Shown here: positions 17,560 to 25,942 of the stretch, piece after piece
Layout: each line of letters opens with the position of its first letter
Numbering within the stretch: position 1 is the stretch's first letter
DNA from: Burkholderiales bacterium
Lineage (GTDB): Bacteria; Pseudomonadota; Gammaproteobacteria; Burkholderiales; Burkholderiaceae_C
NCBI GenBank assembly: GCA_003963115.1
Contig: RXJQ01000027.1
Span: 1 to 44,718, forward strand
Length of the DNA: 44,718 nt
Reading direction: 5' to 3'
Position numbers and translations under genes: made by a program
Notes under the pieces: model-generated
What the model was told of the DNA's origin: nothing
Databases searched by the model: none
What the model saw: the letters and a program-made list of their open reading frames with translations, nothing else

Positions 17560-19418
17560 ACAGGGCGACGCGGCACGGCGGCCAGCAAGGTTCTGGTGTA
17601 GTCGTGCTGAGGGGCTTCCAGCACCGTCTGGGCCCCGCCCTGCTCCACGATCAGGCCCTGCTTCATCACGGCAACCTCATCGGCAAGATAGGCCACGACC
17701 CCCATGTTGTGGGTGATGAAGAGCAAGCCCAGACCCAGCTGACTTTGCAGCTCGCGCAGCAGGTTCAGGATCTGTGCCTGCACCGAGACGTCAAGCGCGG
17801 AAGTGGGCTCATCGCACACCAGCAGGCGCGGCTCGACCGCCAGGGCGCGTGCAATCGCCAGGCGCTGGCGCTGTCCGCCCGAGAACTCGTGCGGGAAGCG
17901 CTTGAGCGCATCGGCACGCAACCCAACACGCTCTACCAGCTCGCTCACTCGGGCCATGCGCTGGTCCGCCATCCAATCCGGCCTCAGGATCTGCAAGCCT
18001 TCCTGGAGGATGTCTTGCACGCGCATGCGCGGATTTAGCGAGGCAAACGGATCCTGGAACACCATCTGCACGGCGCGGCGTGCGTCCAGCAGCTCGCCCG
18101 CTTGCAAATCGAACAGGTTGCGACGCCCCGAGCCGGTATCCAGCCAGGCTTGGCCATCGACCTTGATGTGGGGCTGGCCACGCAGCAACTGCACAATCGC
18201 CCGGCCCGTCGTGGTCTTGCCGCAACCGGATTCGCCCACCAGCGCCAACGTCTGGCCCGCCTTTACCTGGAAGGACACGTCAGACACGGCCTGCACCACA
18301 TGGCGGGCACGGAACAAGCCACCGCCGGACTCGAAGCGAACGCCCAGGGCGCGCACGTCCAGCAAGGTCGGTGATGCGGTATCGGCAAGGCGCTCGTCCA
18401 GCGTCGCCATGATGGTCAGGCCTGCTTGAACGCCCGCCTCGTCCGACGCAGCGATCGGGAAGAAGCAACGCACCACATGGGCGCGGCCTTCCAGCTCGGG
18501 CACCTCGCCATGACAGCGGCTTTGGGCCCGATCACAGCGGGGCGCAAAGCGGCAAGCGGTGAAGTCTTGCCACAAAGGCGGCACCGTCCCGCCGATGGCC
18601 GCGAGCTTGCGTCCGCGCAAAGCCGCGTCGGGCAGGGCCTGTAACAGGCTGCGCGCATAAGGGTGCCGAGGCTGCTTGAAGAAATCAGTCGCGCTGGCCT
18701 CTTCGATGATCTGCCCCGCATACATCAAGGCCACGCGGTGCGCCATGTCGGCCACCACGGCCAGATCGTGCGTGATCAGCAACAGGCCCAGCTGCCGCTC
18801 GCGTTGCAGCGCCTTGAGCAGGTCCAGCACCTGCTTCTGGATGGTGACGTCCAGCGCCGTGGTGGGTTCGTCCGCGATCAGGAAGTCGGGCTCGGCCGCC
18901 AGCGTCATCGCGATCATCACGCGCTGCTTCTGCCCGCCGCTCATCTCAAAGGGGTAGCTGTCGATGCGGCGCTCCGGCTCAGGAATGCCCACGCGCTTGA
19001 GCCACTCGATGGCCTTGCGGCGCGCCTGATCACCACGCAAGCTGGTATGCGCCTCGATGGCTTCCACAATCTGGTCACCCACCCGCATGACCGGGTTCAG
19101 GCTCGTGGCCGGCTCCTGGAAGATGATGCCGACGCGCCCGCCTCGCACACGCCGCATGCTCGACTCGGGCAGCGCCAGAAGCTCGGTGGGTTTGGCATCG
19201 GGTGCCTTGTTGCTCAGCACCACGCGCCCACGTGCGACGCGACCGTTGTCGGGCAGCAGGCGCATGATGGCCAGCGCCGTCATGCTTTTGCCGCAGCCTG
19301 ATTCACCCACCAGCGCGAAGGTTTCGCCGCGCTGCAAGGCCAGGTTGATGCCATCGAGCGCGCGCACGAGGCCGGCATCGGCTTCCAGCACCACTTGCAG
19401 ATCTTGGAGTTGCAGCAT
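17553..19418 (-). CDS. Peptide ABC transporter ATP-binding protein, fused double ATPase
   Basis: This 621-residue protein carries two complete ABC ATPase domains, equivalent to DppD plus DppF or to YejF. Walker A motifs GESGCGKS and GESGCGKT lie near residues 36 and 355. Signature motifs are MSGGQKQRV and FSGGQRQRL, and Walker B regions are [11 protein letters not shown] and [11 protein letters not shown]. Between the halves, [14 protein letters not shown] is the Cys-containing C-terminal extension typical of oligopeptide transporter ATPases. A GAGGAAG ribosome site supports the ATG at 19418, 10 bases after the upstream permease gene. It is the last gene of the run substrate-binding protein, permease, permease, ATPase. 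The substrate is most likely a peptide; see the ldcA context. Confidence 0.93.
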   Translation of the reverse strand: MLQLQDLQVVLEADAGLVRALDGINLALQRGETFALVGESGCGKSMTALAIMRLLPDNGRVARGRVVLSNKAPDAKPTELLALPESSMRRVRGGRVGIIFQEPATSLNPVMRVGDQIVEAIEAHTSLRGDQARRKAIEWLKRVGIPEPERRIDSYPFEMSGGQKQRVMIAMTLAAEPDFLIADEPTTALDVTIQKQVLDLLKALQRERQLGLLLITHDLAVVADMAHRVALMYAGQIIEEASATDFFKQPRHPYARSLLQALPDAALRGRKLAAIGGTVPPLWQDFTACRFAPRCDRAQSRCHGEVPELEGRAHVVRCFFPIAASDEAGVQAGLTIMATLDERLADTASPTLLDVRALGVRFESGGGLFRARHVVQAVSDVSFQVKAGQTLALVGESGCGKTTTGRAIVQLLRGQPHIKVDGQAWLDTGSGRRNLFDLQAGELLDARRAVQMVFQDPFASLNPRMRVQDILQEGLQILRPDWMADQRMARVSELVERVGLRADALKRFPHEFSGGQRQRLAIARALAVEPRLLVCDEPTSALDVSVQAQILNLLRELQSQLGLGLLFITHNMGVVAYLADEVAVMKQGLIVEQGGAQTVLEAPQHDYTRTLLAAVPRRPVQ

Positions 19419-19428
19419 CGCGTCTTCC

Positions 19429-20865
19429 TCAGGCCACGGTCGCCAGGCGCTTGGCGGCAGGGCGCGCCACGCGTGCGCGAGGATCGAAAGCGTCACGCAC
19501 GGCATCAGCAAAAAGGTTGGCCGCCAGCACGATGCCCACCATGAACACGAAGGCCGAAGCAAAGGACCACCAGACCAGCGGATCTCGTGACATCTCGACA
19601 CGCGCCTGGTTGATCATGCCGCCGAAGCTGTTCATGGACGGGTCCACGCCGATACCCACATAGGACAGCACCGCCTCATACAGGATCAAGCCGGAGAAGT
19701 CGATCACGGTGGTGATGAGCACCAGGTGCATCACATTGGGCAGGATGTGCCGCCGCATGATGCGCCATGGGCTCGCACCAAATGCCGTGGCCGCCTGCAC
19801 GTATTCCAGCTCGCGCAGCTTGAGCGTTTCAGCCCGCAGCAGCCGGCACAAACCCGCCCAGCCTGTGAGACCCAGGATCACGCACAGCAGGAAGATCTTG
19901 AGGTCCGCCCGCTCCAGGCCGGTCTCGAACAGCTCGGGGTGCTTGTCGATGAAGACCTGCATCATCAGCACGCAGGCGGCGATCAGCAGGATATTGGGCA
20001 CCGAGGACAAGACCGTGTAGACGTACTGGATGACATCGTCCACCCAGCCCTTGAAATAGCCCGCCGCGATGCCAAAGGCCAGCGCCAGCGGGATGGTGGC
20101 GATGGTGGCCAGGCTGCCTATCACGAAGGCCGTGCGGATGCTCTTGATGGTGATGTAGAGCACGTCGTTGCCCGTGCGGTCCGTGCCCAGCACGTGGTAG
20201 CCCTGCCCCCAGCTCAGGGCCAGGCCCCAGGCCATCAGCATCGCCATGGCACTGCCCGTCATCCAGGCTGCACGCCAGGCCAGCGGGTTACCCTCATCCA
20301 TGCGAGAGCGCAGCGCCACGAACAGCAACAAGGCCACGCCCACGCCGGCAGCCGTGCCCGCCACCAGACGCTGCGCCACATCTGCTGCCCAGTCCTTGTC
20401 CGCATCGGCCAGGCCCAGACCGGCATGCTTGAGCCTGGGGAAAGCGCGCTTGGGCAAAACAGGCAAACCGTTCTCGTCCACCTGCGGCTTCTCGCCGGCC
20501 TTGGGCGGCACGGTTTCCTTGGAGAAGCCGTGCGTGGCCAGCGGGCGCGAATAGCTGTTCTCGCGGCCGGCAATGAGCTTGACCAAGGCCAGGTCCAGTA
20601 CCGACTCGGTACGCGTGTCGTAAGCCAGCGTGCTGCCGTTCACCGAAGGCAAGGCACGGCGAAAGTGCAGACTGTCGGCCGAGGTCACCACCAGCATCAA
20701 GGTGAGCACCACCGCCGAGGCCATGCCCGCGTCAGTCACGAAGACACGTTGCCAGGTGGCCCGCAGCGACTCGTCCCGCAGGACCACGCGCACATACTGT
20801 GCCAAGCCCAGCAGCATCAGCCACAGCACCACATCGGTCCACAAGATGACGGCCTTGAATCCCAT
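19429..20865 (-). CDS. Peptide ABC transporter permease (DppC/OppC/YejE type) with long N-terminal extension
   Basis: The C-terminal 260 residues of this 478-residue protein form a standard peptide-transporter inner-membrane permease. They include HVLGTDRTGNDVLYITIKSIR, several membrane segments, and the EAA loop ATAFGASPWRIMRRHILPN that contacts the ATPase. The first 220 residues are unusual: two hydrophobic segments near 5-25 and 45-65, a soluble stretch of about 110 residues including KETVPPKAGEKPQVDENG, and another pair of membrane segments. OppC/YejE proteins are normally 300-340 residues. The soluble part should lie between membrane spans, perhaps in the periplasm, where it could contact the large binding protein. 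It lies 21 bases after the first permease gene. Confidence 0.9.
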   Translation of the reverse strand: MGFKAVILWTDVVLWLMLLGLAQYVRVVLRDESLRATWQRVFVTDAGMASAVVLTLMLVVTSADSLHFRRALPSVNGSTLAYDTRTESVLDLALVKLIAGRENSYSRPLATHGFSKETVPPKAGEKPQVDENGLPVLPKRAFPRLKHAGLGLADADKDWAADVAQRLVAGTAAGVGVALLLFVALRSRMDEGNPLAWRAAWMTGSAMAMLMAWGLALSWGQGYHVLGTDRTGNDVLYITIKSIRTAFVIGSLATIATIPLALAFGIAAGYFKGWVDDVIQYVYTVLSSVPNILLIAACVLMMQVFIDKHPELFETGLERADLKIFLLCVILGLTGWAGLCRLLRAETLKLRELEYVQAATAFGASPWRIMRRHILPNVMHLVLITTVIDFSGLILYEAVLSYVGIGVDPSMNSFGGMINQARVEMSRDPLVWWSFASAFVFMVGIVLAANLFADAVRDAFDPRARVARPAAKRLATVA

Positions 20866-20886
20866 GTCCTGCGCCTCTTTCCCGCT

Positions 20887-21873
20887 CTACTGCATCCGCA
20901 CCCGAGGATCGGCCCAGGTATAGGCCACATCGATCAGGATGTTGGAGAGGATGTACAAAGCCGAACCCAGGAACACCATCGAACGGACGATGGCGAAGTC
21001 CTGGCTGGCAATGGCGTCTATCGTGTAGGCACCCAGCCCCGGGATGCCGAAGAAGCTCTCGGTCAGCAAGCCGCCCATGAACAGGCCCGGCAAGAGGCCA
21101 CCCGCGCTGGTGATGATGGGCAGCATGGCGTTGCGCAGCACGTGAGCCCTGAGCACCTGGCTTTCGCCCAGCCCCTTGGCACGGGCCGTGCGCACATAGT
21201 CCTTGCCGGCCTCCTCCAGGAGCAGGGTGCGGTAAAAGCGCGCCTGCCCGGCCAGGCTGGCCACCAGCATGAGGCCGATGGGCAGGACCAGAAAGCGGAT
21301 GGCGTCCAGGCCATTGGCATAGCCTGAGATCGGCGCCAGCCGGGCCATGCGCGAGAACAGGAACTGCCCCGCGATGATGTAGATCAGGCTGGAGATCGAC
21401 ATCATGAACACGCACAGCACCACGCCCCAGAAGTCGATGCGCGTGCCGCGGAACATCACCAGCCACAGTGCGAAGACCACGCTGGCCAGCACACCGAGAA
21501 TGAAAAGCGGCACGGTCAGCTGCAGGCTCACACCCATGCGCTGGCGGATCTGGTAGCCGATGTCGCCAGCACTGGCGTTGTCAGCACGGCCGAAATCGAA
21601 CTTGAACAAGGACACCGAGCGGTCCCAGAACACGGTGTTGGTGAGCTTGTCGACGCCTGGTGCTTCGTGGTTGATCAGCATGGGCTTGTCATAGCCGCGC
21701 TCGACCTTCCATTTCTCGATCTGGTCCGCGGTGACACGCTTGCCACCAATATTGAGGCGCGCCATGTCATCAGGCGTGTTGACCGTGAAGAACAGAATGA
21801 AGGTGATCAGGTTGACCCCGATGAGGATCAGCAAGCCATAGCCCAGACGACGCAGGATGTAGCTCAGCATCAT
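20887..21873 (-). CDS. Peptide ABC transporter permease (DppB/OppB/YejB type)
   Basis: This 328-residue membrane protein opens with MLSYILRRLGYGLLILIGVNLITFILFF, the characteristic first membrane segment and RR-L motif of OppB/DppB permeases. It has a periplasmic segment after it and the EAA loop ARAKGLGESQVLRAHVLRNAMLP near 220-245, then SFFGIPGLGAYTIDAI. The start is the first of two consecutive ATG codons. It overlaps the TGA of the binding-protein gene by four bases (ATGA), so translation is coupled. It forms a heterodimeric pore with the next permease. Confidence 0.92.
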   Translation of the reverse strand: MMLSYILRRLGYGLLILIGVNLITFILFFTVNTPDDMARLNIGGKRVTADQIEKWKVERGYDKPMLINHEAPGVDKLTNTVFWDRSVSLFKFDFGRADNASAGDIGYQIRQRMGVSLQLTVPLFILGVLASVVFALWLVMFRGTRIDFWGVVLCVFMMSISSLIYIIAGQFLFSRMARLAPISGYANGLDAIRFLVLPIGLMLVASLAGQARFYRTLLLEEAGKDYVRTARAKGLGESQVLRAHVLRNAMLPIITSAGGLLPGLFMGGLLTESFFGIPGLGAYTIDAIASQDFAIVRSMVFLGSALYILSNILIDVAYTWADPRVRMQ

Positions 21874-24149
21874 CGCCCCCCGCTCAATGAGCCTGCCGAG
21901 CCGGACGACAAGGCCGTCTGCAACTCGCGCCGCTTGATCATGCTCATGGCCCACCAGCCCATGCCGATCAGGCCGAGCACCAGCAGCGCCAGCGGCCAGT
22001 AGACAGGCTTGTTCCAGGCTCGCAGGTCGCGCGCACGCTCGGCGGTGTCGAGGCGGTAGTACTGGGCCTGGTCGCGCACCATGATGCTGGGTTTGCCGTT
22101 GTGCACCCAGCGGTGATAGGCCCCCGAGGAATAGGGGAAGTAGCCCCAGGACCAAGGCGCGTCCTCCTGCAGGATGCGCACCATCTGGTCGATCACGGCC
22201 TGCTTGGCCGGGCCATCGTCCATGAAGCGCAGCTTGGCATAGAGGCGGTCGTACTCGTCGTTCTGGTAGTTGGCCGCGTTCTCGCCATCGTGCAGGGACT
22301 TGGCATTCGGCCCGTAGAGCAGAAAGAGGAAGTTCTCCGCATCCGGGTAGTCGGCCAGCCAACCCCAGCTGAAGATCTGATGCTTGCCGCGACGCACCTT
22401 GTCCTGGAACTGGTTGTAGTCCGTGGCTCGAACCTCAAGCTGGATGCCCAGTTTGGTGAACTGCTTGGCCGTCCAGTCCAGCGTGGCTTTGGCCTCCGGC
22501 GTGGCAGGAGAGCCGAAGTCGTAGTTCAAGACCAGCGGCTTGCCGGTCTTGGCGTCACGCCCATCTGGGTAGCCGGCCTCGGCCAGCAGTTTCTTCGCGT
22601 CTTCAAGCGGGCGGCGCACGATCAGGCCGTTGACCACCTTGTGCGTCACCGGGTTGACGCCTTGCAGCGCCCCGTGTCGCGAGCCGAACACCCCGCCCGG
22701 CAAGGGCCCTTGCGCCACCTCACCTGCGGCCTTCGGGAAGATGCGGTTGTACTCGTCCCAGTCGATGGCGATGGACAAGGCTTGCCGCAGCTTGCGATTG
22801 CGGACCTGCTGTGCAGGCGTGTCGCCCTTGCCCAGAACCGGGTCCAGCCAGTTGAAGCCCATATAGCGGCTGGAGAGGTCCACATTGCGCGCCAGCACGA
22901 TACCCTTGTCGGTGAACTCCTTGTTGAAGTCCTCCGAGTCTTCCATCTGGATCTTGTAAGCGGTCCCATAGCTCATCTGGTCGAACTCGGGGATGTCGAG
23001 ATAGCCCTGGCGGAACTTGGTGTCCTGCGGCACCGCTTCCTTCTCGATGTTGAAGACGATGGTGTCGATGAAGGGCATGCGCTTGCCGCAATCGGCCAGA
23101 CGGCCTTCGGCCTTGTCCTGCTGCGTGCCCTCGCATGGATACGGTTCACCACGGAAGTTCGGGTTGCGCTTGAGCACGTGACGGCGGTCCTGCACGTAAT
23201 CCCACATCATGTAGGGCCCCGTACCCACGGGCCAGGTGTTGAGCGACAAGCCATTGTCGGCCATGCCCGGCTGTGCATAGAAGGCCTCGACCTCCCAGGG
23301 AATCGGCGCGAGGAAGGTCATGGCCATCCAGTACTTCCACTGCGGGTACTTGCCCATGATGCGGATGCGCAAGGTGTACTTGTCTACGGCTTGCGCACCG
23401 GCCAGCGGCCATTGGCGGAAGTCCAGGAAAGGCTTGTCGCGCACCGAGGGCGGCAGGCCCGCACGCAGCTTCTTGTCTTCGCTTTGAATCAGCTTGCCGT
23501 AGTCCGCCAGACCCACCACGTATTCGGCAAAGACGCCAAAGACCGGTGCGGCCGTGCGGGTCGTGGCATGGCGTTTGATGGCGTACACATAGTCTTCGGC
23601 CACCAGTTCACGCGTGCCCTGCTGCTCGAACTGCCAGGGGCTGCGCTTGCTCCCAACCTGCTCGCGGGTGAGATGGTGGTAGAGGTAGTGGCCATGGGCA
23701 TCCTTGGCAAAGGCCGGGTGCGGCGCAAACAGGATGCCAGGCTTGATCTTGAGCTCGTAGACGCTTTCGGCAATCTGATCGGCGGGGGCATCGTCCGGCA
23801 AGGGCTGCCCCTGCTTGCCCACGTAATGCGGCTGGACCACGGCCTGAGCCGCGCGCGGGATCAGCGTGTAGGGCCGCTTGAGGTAGTGATAGGCGTAAAG
23901 CGGCTCGTAGATCTGGTAAGTGTAGGGTGTCTCGTTGCTGCTGTAGGACGAGGTCGGGTCCAGGTAGCGCGGAGAGCGCTCATTGAAGGCCGTGTAAAGC
24001 GTGTTGCTGTCAGCGGCCCCGTCCGGATGCGGGCTGTTGTCGCAACCGCCCACCATCCCCATCATCAAGAGGCAGGAGCAGGCCAGACGCAGCCTCGCCC
24101 ACTTCAGGCGAGCCATCAAGGCAAGAATGCGGTCCAGCAAGATGTGCAT
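21870..24149 (-). CDS. Peptide ABC transporter substrate-binding lipoprotein with C-terminal membrane anchor
   Basis: The 759-residue protein is an extracellular solute-binding protein of family 5 (dipeptide, oligopeptide, murein peptide). A lipobox, MGMVGGC, near residue 36 marks a lipoprotein. LYTAFNERSPRYLDPTSSYS begins the mature domain, and WPVGTGPYMMWDY and FNWLDPVLG are family segments. It is much longer than usual (500-600). It also ends with a hydrophobic helix, YWPLALLVLGLIGMGWWAM, followed by basic residues, so it could be anchored at both ends. The start may instead be the ATG at 24116, which gives a compact lipoprotein signal. It lies 45 bases after ldcA and is coupled to the first permease gene. 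Confidence 0.88.
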   Translation of the reverse strand: MHILLDRILALMARLKWARLRLACSCLLMMGMVGGCDNSPHPDGAADSNTLYTAFNERSPRYLDPTSSYSSNETPYTYQIYEPLYAYHYLKRPYTLIPRAAQAVVQPHYVGKQGQPLPDDAPADQIAESVYELKIKPGILFAPHPAFAKDAHGHYLYHHLTREQVGSKRSPWQFEQQGTRELVAEDYVYAIKRHATTRTAAPVFGVFAEYVVGLADYGKLIQSEDKKLRAGLPPSVRDKPFLDFRQWPLAGAQAVDKYTLRIRIMGKYPQWKYWMAMTFLAPIPWEVEAFYAQPGMADNGLSLNTWPVGTGPYMMWDYVQDRRHVLKRNPNFRGEPYPCEGTQQDKAEGRLADCGKRMPFIDTIVFNIEKEAVPQDTKFRQGYLDIPEFDQMSYGTAYKIQMEDSEDFNKEFTDKGIVLARNVDLSSRYMGFNWLDPVLGKGDTPAQQVRNRKLRQALSIAIDWDEYNRIFPKAAGEVAQGPLPGGVFGSRHGALQGVNPVTHKVVNGLIVRRPLEDAKKLLAEAGYPDGRDAKTGKPLVLNYDFGSPATPEAKATLDWTAKQFTKLGIQLEVRATDYNQFQDKVRRGKHQIFSWGWLADYPDAENFLFLLYGPNAKSLHDGENAANYQNDEYDRLYAKLRFMDDGPAKQAVIDQMVRILQEDAPWSWGYFPYSSGAYHRWVHNGKPSIMVRDQAQYYRLDTAERARDLRAWNKPVYWPLALLVLGLIGMGWWAMSMIKRRELQTALSSGSAGSLSGGR

Positions 24150-24194
24150 CCGACTATTGTGGCGTGGCTTGCAGCGCATGCTGAGCCGTTTGCA

Positions 24195-25139
24195 TCACCA
24201 CAGCAGCAAAGCGTCGCGCCCTTGCACCATGAGGTCGACCTGACGCCCCAAAGGCAAGGTCAGCTTGACAGGCACATGGCCAAACGGCAAGCCCGTGAGG
24301 ATGGGCGTCTTGATCTGCGTGCGCAGGTATTGGATGACCGTCTTGAGCTGATAGCCACGGTCCAGTGGCGACTTGCGGTATTCGGTGAAAGCCCCCAGCA
24401 CGATGGCTTTCTGCTGCGCCAGCACGCCAGCCTGGTGCAATTGCAGCAGGGCCCGCTCGATGCGGTAGGGGTGCTCGTTGACGTCCTCCAGGAACAAGAT
24501 GCCACCCTTGATCTTGGGGAAGTGGGGTGTGCCCAACAGCGCCTGCGTGATCGCCAGGTTGCCGCCCCACAGCCGCCCGGCCGTTGCCAGGCCATCGAAA
24601 CCCGTCTCGGTGCGAAAGCCCACGGCCTCCAGCTCGCCGCGCATGGCCTCGACAAAGCAATCCTGGGTCACGTCGTCGCCGCCCTCGGGGCTGTCCGCAC
24701 GACCGAAGTCATCGCAAGCCATGGGCCCCGCCCAGAAGCCGGCCGTCTCACCTTCACCGACCTTGGCCGGGCCAGCGGCCTTGTGCGCCAAGGCGGCCAG
24801 TTGCATGGCGGTCACGTCGCTGTAGCCCACCCAGGCCGTACCTTGGGCCACGCTGCGCTCGATCAGCTTCCAGTCGATGCGGTCAAGCAGTCGGCTCAGG
24901 CCATAGCCACCACGCGTGGCCAGGGCCACATGGGGCGCGGCCTGGGCCACACGGTGCAGGGTCGCCAGGCGCACGTCGTCGTCGCCGGCAAAGCGCTGGT
25001 GCTTCGTCAGGGTGGACTCGTCCACCGTCACGTCAAAGCCCAGCGCCGTGAGACGCCGGGTGGCTTTGCGCACAGGGGTCGCCGCCGGCACGATGCCGGA
25101 TGGGCTGAAGATGGTCAGGGAATGGCGGGCATCGGTCAT
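24195..25139 (-). CDS. ldcA: LD-carboxypeptidase (murein tetrapeptide carboxypeptidase, S66 family)
   Basis: The 314-residue product fits peptidase family S66, which removes the terminal D-alanine from murein tetrapeptides in the cytoplasm during cell-wall recycling. The catalytic triad can be read as Ser107 (WVGYSDVTAM), Glu218 (ILFLEDVNEHPYR) and His288 (TGLPFGHVPVK). ATRGGYGLSRLLDRIDW at 74-90 is the conserved N-domain block, and RLWGGNLAI near 189-197 is the linker motif. No signal peptide is present, as expected for the cytosolic form. The microcin C immunity protein MccF is a relative, but the context favours LdcA: it is the first gene of an operon with a full peptide ABC transporter. 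The name is by family. Confidence 0.88.
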   Translation of the reverse strand: MTDARHSLTIFSPSGIVPAATPVRKATRRLTALGFDVTVDESTLTKHQRFAGDDDVRLATLHRVAQAAPHVALATRGGYGLSRLLDRIDWKLIERSVAQGTAWVGYSDVTAMQLAALAHKAAGPAKVGEGETAGFWAGPMACDDFGRADSPEGGDDVTQDCFVEAMRGELEAVGFRTETGFDGLATAGRLWGGNLAITQALLGTPHFPKIKGGILFLEDVNEHPYRIERALLQLHQAGVLAQQKAIVLGAFTEYRKSPLDRGYQLKTVIQYLRTQIKTPILTGLPFGHVPVKLTLPLGRQVDLMVQGRDALLLW

Positions 25140-25166
25140 CCCGCTATTTTGACCGAGGCACGCGCC

Positions 25167-25586
25167 TCAAAAGCCGCGGCTCTGCGTCTTGGCCAGCGTC
25201 TTCACCTGAAAGCTGCCATCGTTGTCGAACAACCAGGCTTCGATCAGGCCGTTGCGGTGCATCTCGGCACGGGCCTCGTCCGACAAGCTGATGGCCGGAG
25301 CGCGGCGCACGGTCTCCATGGCGCGGGCCAGCATCTCGGGCTGTTCGTCGTTGGTGCGCACCACCTCGGCACGCCAGTGCTCGGCCTCATCGAGCTTCAC
25401 ATTGAGCACGATGACCGCACGCAGCAGCGGCTGCGGGTTGCGGTTGTGGACCAGTTCCGGCGAACCGTCATAAACCGCGTGGGCGAAGTCCTTGCGCACA
25501 TCCTCGGGTACGCCGGCAAACGCCGGTTTGGTCATGGCCAGCAGCAACCCGGCGACGAAACTGAAACAAAGTGTTTTGGCCTGCAT
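25167..25586 (-). CDS. Small secreted protein, TonB-C-like
   Basis: This 139-residue protein begins with a signal peptide (MQAKTLCFSFVAGLLLAM, cleavage after TKPAFA). The mature part holds the pattern LLRAVIVLNVKLDEAEHWRAEVVRTN followed by EMLARAMETVRRAP. This recalls the beta-beta-alpha unit of the TonB C-terminal domain, where a strand pair precedes a helix of the type A-x-x-A-x-x-x-A. No membrane anchor or Pro-rich spacer is present, so it is not a full TonB. GGAG lies six bases before the ATG, which decides for this start over the longer frame. It lies 28 bases upstream of ldcA on the same strand and could be transcribed with it. Function unknown. Confidence 0.65.
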   Translation of the reverse strand: MQAKTLCFSFVAGLLLAMTKPAFAGVPEDVRKDFAHAVYDGSPELVHNRNPQPLLRAVIVLNVKLDEAEHWRAEVVRTNDEQPEMLARAMETVRRAPAISLSDEARAEMHRNGLIEAWLFDNDGSFQVKTLAKTQSRGF

Positions 25587-25942
25587 GATGGACTCCGAAC
25601 AAGTGGAACACCTGTTCACAGCAACTCATGCGGCGCCTTGGCTGTCCAGTGACCGGTCAACGTAGCGCGTGATGGATTTCGCGTGACATCCGGAAATCGT
25701 TGTGTGGGCAGGCCGTTCATCCCCATGAATGGCCGCCGTCGCACAAGGCCGACCAGAGAGTTCGACCGGTCCTCGATCGCGCTTTGTATCAAAAGCTTAC
25801 AAGTGCGGCCTCAAGTTTTTCGGCCCCCTATTGGCGCCCCATTCCTTGTGCGGTTTCCGCAGATCGATAGAAGCAAATAGACGTTTAAATCATATAAACA
25901 GCGATTCAGAATGCGGTTTTCGCATGAACAAGCTGCCTCAGC
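25587..25942. other. Intergenic region between the secreted protein gene and cysB-like gene, with palindromes
   Basis: This 356-base stretch holds no convincing gene. It contains two copies of the palindrome GACCGGTC (25652-25659, extended to TGACCGGTCA at 25650-25659, and 25764-25771), 113 bases apart centre to centre. A hairpin with ten paired bases per arm lies at 25711-25734 (GGCCGTTCAT, loop CCCC, ATGAATGGCC, one G-U pair on the plus strand). Another hairpin, ATGCG-GTTTT-CGCAT, is at 25911-25925. A TATAAA at 25893-25898 could be the -10 of the LysR gene, though no good -35 matches it. The region separates divergent genes and is a natural place for their promoters and operators. Confidence 0.5.

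Noticed and set aside
22101..25652. Plus-strand open frame of about 1180 codons antisense to the binding protein and ldcA
   Set aside because: It spans several well-supported minus-strand genes and has no domain or ribosome site.
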